Counted from the first letter of the stretch, positions 8,925-18,185 are shown. The stretch is DNA of 64,000 nt from Caballeronia humi (GCF_001544475.1 NZ_FCNW02000002.1:248001-312000), one strand, 5' to 3'. Translations and numbers: made by a program. The notes: generated from the sequence alone by a model not told the origin.

Positions 8925-9359
8925 TCAGCGCAGCGGACGCGCCTTGACGAGCGGATTGAAAGCCGCGCTTTTGCGAGCCGGCGCCTTGCGCTCTTGCGTT
9001 CGCGGCTTCTTCGTGGCGCTGGAGAGTTGCGTCAGGAGTTCGTCGTCTGGCTCGGGTTCTTCCGCTTCAACGGCTGGCTGATCGCCCATCCAATGCTCGA
9101 TAACCGACAGAAAATCCTTCCTGGCGTTGCGTGATGCATGCCCCGGTATCATCGTGAGTACGACCACTTCATGCAGCGATCGATCGTCGACGGTGCGCGC
9201 TCTCGCGTCATCATTCCAATCGACGTCGAGCCCCGCGTACGCAGCAATCACGTGATGCAGCACCGCAGGCGAAAGCACGCCCGCGTCGTACAGACCAAGG
9301 ACCTGTCGCTCGACAAGCGAGAACAGCCCGTTCGATTTCTTCGACGCGCGCGTGGCCAT
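8925..9359 (-). CDS. Hypothetical protein, 144 aa
   Basis: I do not recognise this family. Residues 1-85 look folded (LFSLVERQVLGLYDAGVLSPAVLHHVIAAYAG, then a segment around WMGDQP), while the last 50 residues are acidic and then basic (EAEEPEPDDE, KKPRTQERKAPARK) and probably disordered. The ATG at 9359 abuts the stop codon of the upstream dehydrogenase (9360), so the two are probably co-transcribed. It converges on the hybrid kinase with 4 bp between stops. Confidence 0.7.
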   Translation of the reverse strand: MATRASKKSNGLFSLVERQVLGLYDAGVLSPAVLHHVIAAYAGLDVDWNDDARARTVDDRSLHEVVVLTMIPGHASRNARKDFLSVIEHWMGDQPAVEAEEPEPDDELLTQLSSATKKPRTQERKAPARKSAAFNPLVKARPLR

Positions 9360-10679
9360 CTATTGCTTTGCGGGCGCGACCCGCCACACCGCGTTGCCGA
9401 CATCGTCTGCGACAAGCAGCCCGCCGGAATGATCGACGACGACACCGACCGGCCGCCCATAAGCATGGCCATCGGGTGAAAGAAATCCGGTGAGGATATC
9501 CTCCGGCGGCCCGGAAGGCGTGCCATCCGCGAATGGCACGAAAATCACCTTGTACCCGCTGTGCGGCTTGCGATTCCACGAACCGTGCTGTCCGATGAAC
9601 GCGCCGTTCCAGTACCGCTGCGGGAACGCCTTCGCGTCGTAGAACGTCAGTCCAAGCGATGCCGTGTGCGAACCCAACGCATAGTCAGGCGGTATTGCCG
9701 ATTGCACGAGGTCCGCGCGCTGCGGCTTGACCCGGTTGTCGACGTTCTGCCCGTAGTAGCTGTAAGGCCAGCCATAGAACGCGCCGTCTTTCACCGAGGT
9801 CATGTAATCGGGCACGAGATCGTTGCCCAGTTCGTCTCGCTCGTTGACGACCGTCCACAAAGCGCCGCTTTGCGGCTGCCACGACATGCCGTTGGGATTG
9901 CGCAGACCCGTCGCGAAGAGACGCGACTGTCCGCTCGCGATATCGACTTCCATGATCGCGGCGCGGCCACGCTCGGCATCGATACCGTTTTCCGCGACGT
10001 TGCTGTTCGAACCGACCGTCACGTAGAGATGCTTGCCGTCGGGACTCGCAATCAGATTTTTCGTCCAGTGATGATTGATCGGGCCCGCCGGGAGATCGAT
10101 GAATTTTTCGCCGGGCTCGGTGATGTTCGTATCGCCCGCGTGATACTTGAAGCGCATGATCGCATCGGTATCGGCGACGTAGAGCTCGTCGCCGACCAGC
10201 GCCATGCCGAACGGCGAATGGAGCTTGTCGATGAAGACGGTCTTCGTCTCGGCGATGCCGTCGCCGTCCGCATCACGCAAGAGCATGATGCGGTCGGGGC
10301 TCGGCACGCCGGCACCTGCACGCTTCATGACCTTCTTCATCACCCAGCCCTTCACGCCCGCGTTCTCATCATGCTGCGCGGGCGCGTTGCTTTCTGCGAC
10401 GAGCACGTCGCCGTCGGGCAAAGTCGCGAGCCAGCGCGGATGATCGAGCCCGGTTGCAAAAGCGGTGACGTCGAAGCCAGCGGGCGCCGTCGGCTTCGTG
10501 CCATCGGGACGCGACGCGGCAGGCGCGATGTTCACCGTCGGCAACAGCGACTTTTTCTGCGGCGGAGGCAGTTCGGGATCGGGACCGAAGCCGATCGCAT
10601 TTTGATCGGCTGCGTACGCGCACGCAATCGACGCCGCCAATAGCGATGCCGCAGCGAGTCTGGTGTGAAAGCGACCCAT
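9360..10679 (-). CDS. Exported PQQ/sorbosone dehydrogenase-like beta-propeller protein
   Basis: The 439-residue product starts at 10679 with a GGAGG site and a Sec signal peptide ([23 protein letters not shown]), so it is periplasmic. The mature part is a soluble-glucose-dehydrogenase-like six-bladed propeller: [57 protein letters not shown] and [12 protein letters not shown]. This family oxidises aldoses or sorbosone with pyrroloquinoline quinone; the exact substrate is unknown. No CxxCH haem site is present. A free-standing pqqA gene lies 2.7 kb away, which makes PQQ use plausible. The upstream small zinc-finger gene ends 4 bp before it. Confidence 0.85.
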   Translation of the reverse strand: MGRFHTRLAAASLLAASIACAYAADQNAIGFGPDPELPPPQKKSLLPTVNIAPAASRPDGTKPTAPAGFDVTAFATGLDHPRWLATLPDGDVLVAESNAPAQHDENAGVKGWVMKKVMKRAGAGVPSPDRIMLLRDADGDGIAETKTVFIDKLHSPFGMALVGDELYVADTDAIMRFKYHAGDTNITEPGEKFIDLPAGPINHHWTKNLIASPDGKHLYVTVGSNSNVAENGIDAERGRAAIMEVDIASGQSRLFATGLRNPNGMSWQPQSGALWTVVNERDELGNDLVPDYMTSVKDGAFYGWPYSYYGQNVDNRVKPQRADLVQSAIPPDYALGSHTASLGLTFYDAKAFPQRYWNGAFIGQHGSWNRKPHSGYKVIFVPFADGTPSGPPEDILTGFLSPDGHAYGRPVGVVVDHSGGLLVADDVGNAVWRVAPAKQ

Positions 10680-10683
10680 AAGC

Positions 10684-10848
10684 TCAGCCTCCGCCGATTC
10701 CCTGCACCACCTTGCCAGTGCCGCCGCATGCTTCGCACTTCGCGCCGTCGTTCGTGCCGCTGCCGTCGCAAACAGGGCACACGTCTTCACCGCTTCCAGG
10801 GGTGCCGGGTTCGGCTTCGTCGCCGGGATTAAGAGGTTCTTGCGCCAT
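10684..10848 (-). CDS. Small DnaJ-type zinc-finger protein, 54 aa
   Basis: This tiny protein carries two CxxCxGxG half-sites of the DnaJ central zinc domain ([11 protein letters not shown] and [10 protein letters not shown]), together able to bind one zinc ion. The start at 10848 ([13 protein letters not shown]) is set by an AAGGAG eight bases upstream. The N-terminal half is acidic and Pro/Gly-rich. Such mini zinc-finger proteins are usually annotated as molecular chaperone DnaJ-like or hypothetical. The 4-bp gap to the propeller gene suggests an operon. Confidence 0.75.
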   Translation of the reverse strand: MAQEPLNPGDEAEPGTPGSGEDVCPVCDGSGTNDGAKCEACGGTGKVVQGIGGG

Positions 10849-10920
10849 CAATTGCTCCTTGCGTGTTGGTGGGCTTCTGGTAAGCATGAGAGCAAACGGC
10901 GTTCCTCATCGTGCGCGGAG

Positions 10921-11169
10921 TCAAGGCTTGCGCCCGAACGCTTCACGCAGTCGCTTCTCGGCCCGATCGAGTGTGGCGCGGCGCGTCTTTGGCAGATTGC
11001 GCCCGGCGCGATTGATGTAGAAGTTGTGCATCGACATCGCCCGATTGAAACGGCGTGCGCTTGCGCCGCTTGCTGCGCTCCGACGAGTGCTTAAGCGAAT
11101 CTGCGATCTCCTGCGCGCTGCCTTCCTTGAAGATATCGCGTTCGATATCCATTGCGTCGCTGGTTTCCA
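10921..11169 (-). pseudogene. Broken DUF3175-family gene (frameshifted, 5' end lost)
   Basis: Two frames together spell a DUF3175-like protein: residues including IFKEGSAQEIADSLKHSSER and RKRTPFQS in one frame, then AMSMHNFYINRAGRNLPKTRR and EKRLREAFGRKP in the next. The break lies in a CCC run at 11040-11042: removing one base would restore SAMSM. The 5' end runs directly into the remains of a uracil-DNA-glycosylase gene at about 11169, in yet another frame, so the DUF3175 start is missing. The family assignment is from motif recognition. Confidence 0.6.
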
Positions 11170-11351
11170 GGCTTGCCCTGCAGGTCTTCCTGATCGCCGG
11201 GCTGTTCACCCACGATCATCAGCGGCGCGTGACGCGGCCCCGCACCGGGCACCGCTTGCGTCGCGTCCTTCCATAGCGGGCAGCGTCGGCATTCATCGAG
11301 CGATGCGGGTTCCTGATCGAGATCGAAGCCCGGCTGTTGTCGGGTCGCCAT
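11170..11351 (-). pseudogene. 5' fragment of a UdgX-like uracil-DNA glycosylase gene
   Basis: The reading begins MATRQQPGFDLDQEPASLDE and continues CRRCPLWKDATQAVPGAGP and LMIVGEQPGDQEDLQGKP. These are the Fe-S cysteine (CRRC) and GEQPGDQED motif 1 typical of UdgX/type 4 uracil-DNA glycosylases. The family then requires FVGPAGRLLD and about 120 further residues, but at about 11170 the sequence switches to unrelated DUF3175 coding sequence. An internal deletion is the simplest explanation. The ATG lies 9 bp after the stop of the upstream reductase gene. Confidence 0.65.
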
Positions 11352-11359
11352 GACTTGCG

Positions 11360-12883
11360 TCACATGTTTGCGACTTCGCGCGCCGCTTCGACCGTCAACG
11401 GTTCGCGCATCGCTTCAGCGAGCCGCGCGGTCTCATCCTCGCGCTCGCACGCGACGACTGCGCCGACCTTGCCGTCCTTCATCAGGTACGCGATGAACTG
11501 CTGCGTGTCGAGATCGCCGTCGATGACGACGTAGTCGGGTTCGCTCGTGTGGCCGAGGTAGTCGAAGCGTCTTTCGAAGTGATAGGTCCAGAAATAGGGC
11601 ACGCCGTCGTACTCGCGGCTCGCGCCGGCCATGTTGAAAGCGGCGACGCGCGCGTGCTGTTGCGCGACGCGCCAGTGTTCGATACGCAGCTTGCTATCCG
11701 AGCGCGGCAGCGGGAAACGCGCGATATCGCCTGCTGCGTACAGACCGGGCGCGGCTCGCATGCCCGCGTCGACGTCGATGCCGCCATCGTCGGCGAGCGT
11801 AATGCCGCTGACGAACGACGTCGCCGGCTTGACCCCCGTGCCGACGATCACCACATCGGCCGGAATGCGTTCGCCGTTGTCGAGTTCGACTTCGTTCGCT
11901 TCGATCGCCTTGACGTTGCGCGTCATGCGAAACGACACGCCGTTCTTCTCATGAAGCCGCATGAACATCTCACCGATGCGTTCGCCGAACTGCTTCGCAA
12001 ACGGCACTTTGTCGGGCGAAATGACGGTGGTGTCGATCTTGCGCTTGCGCAGGCACGAAGCCACTTCGAGTCCGATGAAGCTCGCCCCGACGATCACCGC
12101 GCGCTTCGCTGTATCGAGTGTGGCGACGATCGCGACGGCGTCGTCGCGATTGCGCAGTATGTGCACATGGGGGAGCTTCGCGCCGGGAACGTCCATCGGT
12201 TTCGGCAGACCGCCCGTGCAGACGAGCGCCGCGTTGTAGTCGATCACCGTGCCGTTCGCGAGTTCGACTTGACGCGTCGCTGCATCGAGCCGCACCGCTT
12301 CCGATTCAATGCGCTCGATGTTCTGATCGGTGAAGAAAGAAGGATCGAGCAGCGGCGGGATCTCGTCCGCCGGCATGTCGCCCGCGACGACGAATTTGCT
12401 CAGCGCGGTGCGGTCGTACGGCATCGGCGCGTCCTTGCCCGCGAGAACGATGCGACCGTCGAAGCCCGCTTCGCGCAGCGCCGCGCAAGCGGCCGCGCCC
12501 GCTGCCCCGGCGCCTGCGATGAACATCGTGGATTCATCGGCGCCACGGCTTCGCGCCTGCGATTCGACCGGTTCAGGCGACACGTACACGTCGCCGCCAT
12601 CGACCAAAGCGTCGTAACGCGTCAGCCCTTTAAGCGCGGGCGGCTCGACGAGCGAACCATCGCTGATTTCGAACGTGCCCTTGTGCCACGGACAGATGAT
12701 GCGTCGATTGCAGATGCCACCCTTTTCGAGCGGTGCGCCCGCATGCGGGCAATCGGCCGTGTATGCGTGAACGGTGTTGGCTTCGCGCACCAAGAGGATC
12801 GGCGTCTCGCCGATCTTCACGCGTGTGCCGCGCGTCTCGGGCAAGTCCGCGAGTCGGGCGACCTTCTGCATCGACGAGTGCAT
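11360..12883 (-). CDS. Rieske 2Fe-2S / FAD-dependent pyridine nucleotide reductase (AIFM3-like)
   Basis: This 507-residue fusion has an N-terminal Rieske domain (about 1-105; ligands in DCPHAG and CPWHKG) and a ferredoxin-reductase-like FAD/NAD(P) domain. The latter shows FAD GxGxxG (FIAGAGAAGAAAC), NAD GxGxxG (VIVGASFIGLEVAS) and the second FAD motif GLYAAGDIARF. It probably passes electrons from NAD(P)H to an internal or partner oxygenase-type acceptor; the substrate is unknown. An AGGAG site precedes the start. The truncated udgX-like fragment follows 9 bp downstream, so that gene was once probably co-transcribed. Confidence 0.88.
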   Translation of the reverse strand: MHSSMQKVARLADLPETRGTRVKIGETPILLVREANTVHAYTADCPHAGAPLEKGGICNRRIICPWHKGTFEISDGSLVEPPALKGLTRYDALVDGGDVYVSPEPVESQARSRGADESTMFIAGAGAAGAAACAALREAGFDGRIVLAGKDAPMPYDRTALSKFVVAGDMPADEIPPLLDPSFFTDQNIERIESEAVRLDAATRQVELANGTVIDYNAALVCTGGLPKPMDVPGAKLPHVHILRNRDDAVAIVATLDTAKRAVIVGASFIGLEVASCLRKRKIDTTVISPDKVPFAKQFGERIGEMFMRLHEKNGVSFRMTRNVKAIEANEVELDNGERIPADVVIVGTGVKPATSFVSGITLADDGGIDVDAGMRAAPGLYAAGDIARFPLPRSDSKLRIEHWRVAQQHARVAAFNMAGASREYDGVPYFWTYHFERRFDYLGHTSEPDYVVIDGDLDTQQFIAYLMKDGKVGAVVACEREDETARLAEAMREPLTVEAAREVANM

Positions 12884-13012
12884 CGCATTCTCCTGTTAAT
12901 CGCAATACACATCGCAAAAAGCGGACCGCGTTAATCGCCTCCGAAGCGCTATTCGAGGCACGGGTATGTCGGTTGCTGCATCGCGTTGACACTCACGACG
13001 ATGGAGCACGCG

Positions 13013-13318
13013 ATGGCCACCAGCGAACAGATAAAGAGCACCGACAAGCCGCTAGGCGATGCAGGCAGCGGTGCGAGCGGCGGGGGATCGATCGGCAATC
13101 TGCCGGGCCCGGGCGCGCCGACGGGCGCAGACCCGAAGCAGGGCGTGCGCGCGCCGAACGCGGGGGAAGTCGAGCCGGAATCGCGTCGACTCGATCAGCA
13201 TCCGGAACAAACGGCGGAAGTGCCTTACGGCTCGGGTGACAGACCGGACCCGGCGGGCGCGGGTGGCCTCGATGCGCAGAACGCGGATCTCAAAGATCCG
13301 AACGCTCCCAGGCCTTGA
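13013..13318 (+). CDS. Small disordered Gly/Pro-rich hypothetical protein
   Basis: The 101-residue product is almost entirely low complexity: GSGASGGGSIGNLPGPGAPTG, then acidic and Asn/Asp/Pro-rich segments. It has no signal peptide and no membrane segment. The ATG at 13013 has a GGAG at the right distance; upstream in-frame ATGs at 13001 and a start at 12986 are less well supported. It is divergent from the Rieske reductase gene and ends next to a strong bidirectional terminator. I do not recognise a function. Confidence 0.65.
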   Translation: MATSEQIKSTDKPLGDAGSGASGGGSIGNLPGPGAPTGADPKQGVRAPNAGEVEPESRRLDQHPEQTAEVPYGSGDRPDPAGAGGLDAQNADLKDPNAPRP

Positions 13319-13320
13319 AA

Positions 13321-13352
13321 AGAAAAGCGGCCTCTGATCGAGGCCGCCTTTG
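13321..13352. terminator. Bidirectional intrinsic terminator between a hypothetical gene and pqqA
   Basis: GCGGCCTC (13327-13334) and GAGGCCGC (13340-13347) form a perfect 8-bp stem with a TGATC loop. On the minus strand it is followed by TTTTCTTTT, so it ends pqqA transcripts 4-9 bp after the pqqA stop; on the plus strand it is followed by CTTTGACTT, a weaker tract for the opposing gene. Confidence 0.85.
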
Positions 13353-13355
13353 ACT

Positions 13356-13430
13356 TCAGCGCGTGGCGATATACATCGTGATCTCAAAGCCAAAGCGCAT
13401 GTCGGTGAAACTAGGGGTTTCCCACTTCAT
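13356..13430 (-). CDS. pqqA: PQQ precursor peptide PqqA (orphan)
   Basis: A 24-residue peptide, MKWETPSFTDMRFGFEITMY followed by IATR. It has the Glu-x-x-x-Tyr pair (EITMY) whose side chains are cross-linked by PqqE to make pyrroloquinoline quinone, and the TDxRxGFE signature of PqqA. A near-perfect AGGAGG lies 5 bases before the ATG. It is far below usual gene-calling length limits. No pqqB, C, D, E or F gene is in the window, and a terminator follows at once, so it is a monocistronic copy. A PQQ-type dehydrogenase gene is 2.7 kb away. Confidence 0.9.
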   Translation of the reverse strand: MKWETPSFTDMRFGFEITMYIATR

Positions 13431-13709
13431 ATAGCCTCCTTTTGCTTTTGGCCGGCCACGCCGAATGCATGACCGTTGCGCGGTTTCGTTCGATCAAAGC
13501 TGCAAGCGCCTTACAGGCCGCGTTTCGTTTCTTCCCGACGCATCCTTATCCTAACTCTTCTTCGCAAAACGCATCACTGGGTAAATCGTAACGACGGTTT
13601 ACAGGGCGGCGCGTTTAAGGGTTTCCGCTATGAGGAATTACCCGATGCCTTGAATCGGGCGCGTTTGATGCGCAGACACTCTGAGTCAAGCCCAGGACAA
13701 GGGACCGTC

Positions 13710-13946
13710 ATGACCGTCACCGCACAGCGCATTTCCGATACCGAAGTAAAAGTCGATCAGGCGATCTACGCGTTCGAATCGAAAGATAAAGCGGACGCCT
13801 TCCAGCACGGCCTCGGCACCGATTCCGTCGATGCCTGCACACGCAGTCACCCGCCGCTTTCGACGCGCGTCGCCCAGACCGACGCAGGTCCCGCCGAAGG
13901 CGAGCCGGGCAGCATCATCTCGCCGTCGCTGGGCGGGATGACCTGA
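13710..13946 (+). CDS. Hypothetical protein, 78 aa
   Basis: The product begins MTVTAQRISDTEVKVDQAIY and seems to have a small folded N-terminal part (to about residue 50) and a Gly/Pro/Ser-rich tail. An AAGGG precedes the ATG at 13710; an in-frame extension back to 13476 has no support. The last 32 bp overlap the end of the opposing GGDEF-EAL gene. No family was recognised. Confidence 0.6.
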   Translation: MTVTAQRISDTEVKVDQAIYAFESKDKADAFQHGLGTDSVDACTRSHPPLSTRVAQTDAGPAEGEPGSIISPSLGGMT

Positions 13947-16833
13947 GCACCGCAGACAGCGCCGAGCCGCCGCCGCGCGCGAGGCGCTGTGCGAGCGGCG
14001 AGCGCATCAGGGCGTCGAGCGGCATCGGCTTGGCGAAGAAATAGCCTTGCGCCTGCTCCGCGCCCATGTCGCGCAGCACGCTGAGCGTCTCGGCATCCTC
14101 TACGCCTTCCGCGACCAGCGTCAGATCGAGCGATTCGGCCATCCGCACGATCGCCCGCACAATCGCGCGGCTGCGTGAGCTCGCTGTCAGTTCGAGGATG
14201 AAGGACTTGTCGATCTTCAGGCCGCTGAAGCGGTACTGATGCACGTAACTCAGCGACGAAAAGCCCGCGCCGAAATCATCGAGGACAACGGACATGCCGT
14301 TGTCCGCGAGACGCTGCATCGTGCGGCGCGCGAGATCCGGTTCCGCGACGAGGGCGCCCTCGGTCAGCTCCAGGCACACGCGCGACGGCGCCACGCCGTG
14401 CCTATGCAGGAGCGCGAGGACGTCGTCGGCGAACTCGGGGCGCGTCATGCTGTAGCTCGAACAGTTCACGTGCACCGGCGGCCAGTTCGCGTGCCGTGCG
14501 TCCGAAAGGATCACGGCGACGCGCGTGAGCATGTACAAATCGAGCCGCCCGATGATCCGCAGTCCCTCGACGGCCGGCAAAAATTCTCCCGGCCCGACGA
14601 TGCGCCCGTCCGGCTTGCGCCAGCGGACCAGCGCTTCGAGCGCGACGACGTCGCCGGTCGTCACGTCGACGATCGGCTGGAAAAACGGCAGCAGTTCGTC
14701 GTCGCGCTTGAGCGCGTTGCGCAGCGCGCCTTCGCGCTCCACCTGGTCCGACACTTCTCGCCGAAGTTCGTGATTGAAGACGACGTAACTGTCGCGGCCC
14801 GCGTTCTTCACGCGATACATCGCCGTATCGGCGTCGCGCAGCAGGTCGGCGGGCTCGGTATGGAACTGACTGTCCGCGTTCACGATCCCGATGCTGCACG
14901 ACGAAAACACGACGTGATCGTCGATGTGAAACGGCAAGTCGAACGCGGCGAGAATCCGTTCGGCGATAGCGACCGCATCGTTTTGCGGCGCATTCGGCGA
15001 GAGCACCGCGAATTCGTCTCCGCCGAGCCGCGCGAGCAGGTCGCTCGTACGCAGGCACGCGCGCAACCGTTCGGCCGCCTGCACGAGCAGCAGGTCGCCG
15101 TAATGGTGACCCAGGCTGTCGTTCACGACCTTGAAGCGGTCCAGGTCGATGAACATCACCGTCACCTGCCGCCCAAACTCGCGATACGCCCGCCATTCGG
15201 CCTGCAAGCGCTGCAGCAAGTGGCTGCGATTCGGCAGGCCGGTCAGCGCGTCGTGCGAATTTTCGTGGACGAGCCGCGCGTTGGCGTTGTCGAGTTCGCG
15301 CGTGCGGATCTGCACGCGCGCTTCGAGCTCGGCGTTCGCCGCGTGCAGCGCCTCGGCGGCGCGGCGCCGGGAAAGCGCGGTATCGATATGGCGCGAGACG
15401 AAGGTCAGCAATTCCTGGTCGCGCAGCGAATAGCGCACGAGCGGCGCGTAGCTTTGCACGGCGAGCACGCCGCGCACATCGTCGCCGTCGAAAAGCGGGA
15501 TGCCGAGCCATGAACGCAGCCGCACGTTCTCGTTACCCGTATCGATCGTGCGTTCGGCGATCAGGCGGCGCGCGTCGGCCGCATCGATCAGGCACGGGCG
15601 GCGCTGACGGATCACGTATTCGGTCAGGCCGCGCTGCCCGCGACGCGGCAGCGGCGGCTCATGGACGATCTCATCGACGTAATAAGGAAACGAGACTTCC
15701 CGCGTATCGGTATCGAAGAGCGCGATGTAAAAATTGCGCGCATAAAGCAGCTCACCGACGATGTCGTGCAGGCTGCGGAAGAATTCGACCATGTCGCCCG
15801 GACGGCTCGACAGTTCCGCGATCTGGAAGAGCGCCGCCTGCAGATGCTCGGCGCGCTCGCGCTCGGCGATGCCTTCGCGCAACGCCGCGTTCACGCGCGA
15901 AAGTTCCGACGTGCGGCGCGCGACCTGCTCTTCGAGGTCGGCGCGGTGCAGGATCCGGTCGAGCGCCATCGCGACGTGCCGCGCGACCACGAGAAAGAGC
16001 GCGCGGTCCTCGGCGCTGTAGACGCGCGAGACGTCGTAGACCTGCATCGCCAGCATGCCGAACACTTCGTCCGATGCGTTTTTCAGCGGCGCGCCCATCC
16101 AGAACTCGGGACGGTCGCCGATGCAGTAATAGCTGCCTTCGCGCTCGGCGGCGCGGATCATCGCGGCATCGACGAGGAGCGGCTGGCCGGTCGTCAGCAC
16201 GCGCGCGGTCAGCGAAAGGCGATCGGGATTCAAGAGGTCGTAGTTCTCCGCCGCGACGACTTCCGTATCGATCACGTCGACGTAGTACGGATAGGTTATC
16301 TTGCCGCTCTTGCGGTCGTAGAGCGCGAGGTAGAAGTTCTCGGCGTCGATCAGCGTGCCGAGCCGTTCGTGAATGCGCTGCAAAAATGCGGCGCGATCGG
16401 GCACCGAACTCGCGAGATACGCGATTTCGTACAGCACGCGCTGAGTGTTCTGCGCGTGGGCGAGGGCGTCGGTCTGCACGCGTTCGCCGAGGCGTCGCGC
16501 GAGGTCGCGCAAGGATTCGTCGGCGGCGAATTCGGCGGGCGCGACGAGCCAGCCCAGCACGCTTTCGCCACGGCCGGTCGGCCAGCGATGCCAGCCGCGC
16601 GCCGCGCAAAGCGCCGCAAAACGGTCTTCGGCGATGCCCTGCGGCCAGTCGAGCGGTGCATCGCCCCGGCCCGCGAGGTGCAACTGCTCGCCCGCGCGAT
16701 ACCACGCCCAGGCGCACGGCCGGCCACAACCGGGCGCCGAGCGCAACAGGGCATCGATCGACGGCGCAGCGGTGGCGGCGCTTAACGCATCGTTCGAGTC
16801 GGGCGAGGTGTCGATCATGGGGAAAACACTCAT
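13915..16833 (-). CDS. GAF-GAF-GGDEF-EAL cyclic-di-GMP signalling protein
   Basis: This soluble protein of about 972 residues has two GAF sensor domains (about 95-270 and 325-475), joined by a helical linker, then GGDEF (about 520-690) and EAL (about 700-960). The diguanylate cyclase signature is intact (LLARLGGDEFAVL). The phosphodiesterase residues are also present: VALEALVRW, VNCSS, ELTEGAL, LDDFGAGFSSL, LKIDKSF, AEGVED and AQGYFFAKP. It could therefore both make and degrade c-di-GMP, with GAF input. No transmembrane segment is seen. The start is uncertain: MSVFPMIDTS at 16833 was chosen over 16818 and 16935, and none has a clear ribosome-binding site. Confidence 0.88.
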   Translation of the reverse strand: MSVFPMIDTSPDSNDALSAATAAPSIDALLRSAPGCGRPCAWAWYRAGEQLHLAGRGDAPLDWPQGIAEDRFAALCAARGWHRWPTGRGESVLGWLVAPAEFAADESLRDLARRLGERVQTDALAHAQNTQRVLYEIAYLASSVPDRAAFLQRIHERLGTLIDAENFYLALYDRKSGKITYPYYVDVIDTEVVAAENYDLLNPDRLSLTARVLTTGQPLLVDAAMIRAAEREGSYYCIGDRPEFWMGAPLKNASDEVFGMLAMQVYDVSRVYSAEDRALFLVVARHVAMALDRILHRADLEEQVARRTSELSRVNAALREGIAERERAEHLQAALFQIAELSSRPGDMVEFFRSLHDIVGELLYARNFYIALFDTDTREVSFPYYVDEIVHEPPLPRRGQRGLTEYVIRQRRPCLIDAADARRLIAERTIDTGNENVRLRSWLGIPLFDGDDVRGVLAVQSYAPLVRYSLRDQELLTFVSRHIDTALSRRRAAEALHAANAELEARVQIRTRELDNANARLVHENSHDALTGLPNRSHLLQRLQAEWRAYREFGRQVTVMFIDLDRFKVVNDSLGHHYGDLLLVQAAERLRACLRTSDLLARLGGDEFAVLSPNAPQNDAVAIAERILAAFDLPFHIDDHVVFSSCSIGIVNADSQFHTEPADLLRDADTAMYRVKNAGRDSYVVFNHELRREVSDQVEREGALRNALKRDDELLPFFQPIVDVTTGDVVALEALVRWRKPDGRIVGPGEFLPAVEGLRIIGRLDLYMLTRVAVILSDARHANWPPVHVNCSSYSMTRPEFADDVLALLHRHGVAPSRVCLELTEGALVAEPDLARRTMQRLADNGMSVVLDDFGAGFSSLSYVHQYRFSGLKIDKSFILELTASSRSRAIVRAIVRMAESLDLTLVAEGVEDAETLSVLRDMGAEQAQGYFFAKPMPLDALMRSPLAQRLARGGGSALSAVLRSSRPATAR

Positions 16834-17201
16834 CGGCAGTGCAGGGCCAGGAAGCCAGTCCTTTTCGTGTGATTCGAACGGAGAACGCAACGATTTGGGC
16901 CGTTCCGTGGATCGGTCTATTCGTGCTAACGGCACGCGCGCTCGGGGCTTGAGATGTTTCTGAAAGCCGTCGCGCGCCGTGCTGATTGTGTATGAAGAAT
17001 AAGGCCGCGCCCGGGCAAAAGCAAAACGGCCAATAAGTGAGGAATTCTGGCGAGCGGTGGTCGGGAGGCCAGATTGCCGAGAAGCCGTCGTCGGTGCACG
17101 CGTTGAGTGCCATCGGTTCGATGGACTACCTTCCGCCGCCGGGGTCCCGGCAGGTGCACGGGTGCACGGCGCGTGAACACCGATGGAGCACGGTCACGGC
17201 A
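16834..17201. other. Intergenic region, no gene seen
   Basis: The 370 bp between the start of the GGDEF-EAL gene and the end of the GlxA-type regulator gene, both leftward, should hold the promoter of the former. I see no coding frame with a ribosome-binding site, and no structured RNA. The only local feature is a direct repeat of GTGCACGG near 17154. Confidence 0.4.
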
Positions 17202-18185
17202 TCATGACAACGACGCGAACCGCTCCCGGTAAGCCTGCGGTGTCACGCCGAGCGCGCGCAGGAAGCCGCGCCGCATCGTTTCCTCGGAGCCGAAGCCGCA
17301 ACGCGCGGCGATCCGCTTGACCGGCAGCGCCGTATCGCCGAGCAGGCGCCGCGCCGCTTCGAGCCGCAGTTGTTCGATCGATCGCGCGGGCGTGAGGCCG
17401 GTCTGCGCGTGATAGTGGCGCACGAAACTGCGCTCGCTCATGCCGGCGCGCGTCGCGAGCGCGCCCAGCGACAAATCCGCCGACAAATTCTCCACGATCC
17501 ACGCGTGCAGTTCGCCGAATCGATCGCCCGCTTTTTGCAGCGAGAGCGCCGCGCTGAACTGCGCCTGGCCGCCGGGGCGCTTGAGAAACACGACCAGATG
17601 TCGCGCGACATCGAGCGCGAGCGCGCGGCCGAGATCGTCTTCGATCAGCGCGAGCGCCAGGTCGATGCCCGCCGTCACGCCCGCCGAGGTCCAGACATCG
17701 CCGTCGCGGATGAAGATTGGATCTGGCTCGACGCGCACGGCGGGGTAGCGCTCGGAAAGCTCGGCGCAGCGCGTCCAGTGCGTGACGGCGCGGCGTTCGT
17801 CGAGGAGGCCCGCCGCCGCGAGCAGGAACGCACCCGTGCACACCGACGCCACGCGCCGCGCCAGCGAAGCCTGCTGGCGCACCCACGCGACGAGCACCGG
17901 ATCGCGCGACGCCTCGTACACGCCCCAGCCGCCCGCGACGATGAGCGTATCGGACGGTTCGCCCTCGCCCGGCAGCGGATGCACGACGAGGCCGAGCCCG
18001 GCGGAGGTCGATACGGTGCCGCCATCACCCGCCGCGACGACGCGCGGCAAGTACGGCGGGGCATCGCCGCGCGCGCAGGCCAGCTCATTCGCCGACGCGA
18101 ACGCCTGAAGCGGCCCGGCGACGTCGAGCAACTGGACGTTGGCGAAGGCGAGCACATCGATACGTCGCGTATTTCGCTGATTCAT
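17202..18185 (-). CDS. GlxA-family transcriptional regulator (DJ-1/PfpI + AraC HTH)
   Basis: The N-terminal half (about 1-180) is a DJ-1/PfpI-like domain (VLAFANVQLLDVAGPLQAF, SVCTGAFLLAAAGLL), and the C-terminal about 100 residues are an AraC/XylS DNA-binding domain (LATRAGMSERSFVRHYHAQTG, then RIAARCGFGSEETMRRGFLR). It is divergent from the isonitrile-hydratase gene 96 bp away, and the two share the same domain type, so it probably controls that gene. The start at 18185 (MNQRNTRRIDVLAF) fits the family; an upstream ATG at 18218 is possible. Confidence 0.88.
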   Translation of the reverse strand: MNQRNTRRIDVLAFANVQLLDVAGPLQAFASANELACARGDAPPYLPRVVAAGDGGTVSTSAGLGLVVHPLPGEGEPSDTLIVAGGWGVYEASRDPVLVAWVRQQASLARRVASVCTGAFLLAAAGLLDERRAVTHWTRCAELSERYPAVRVEPDPIFIRDGDVWTSAGVTAGIDLALALIEDDLGRALALDVARHLVVFLKRPGGQAQFSAALSLQKAGDRFGELHAWIVENLSADLSLGALATRAGMSERSFVRHYHAQTGLTPARSIEQLRLEAARRLLGDTALPVKRIAARCGFGSEETMRRGFLRALGVTPQAYRERFASLS

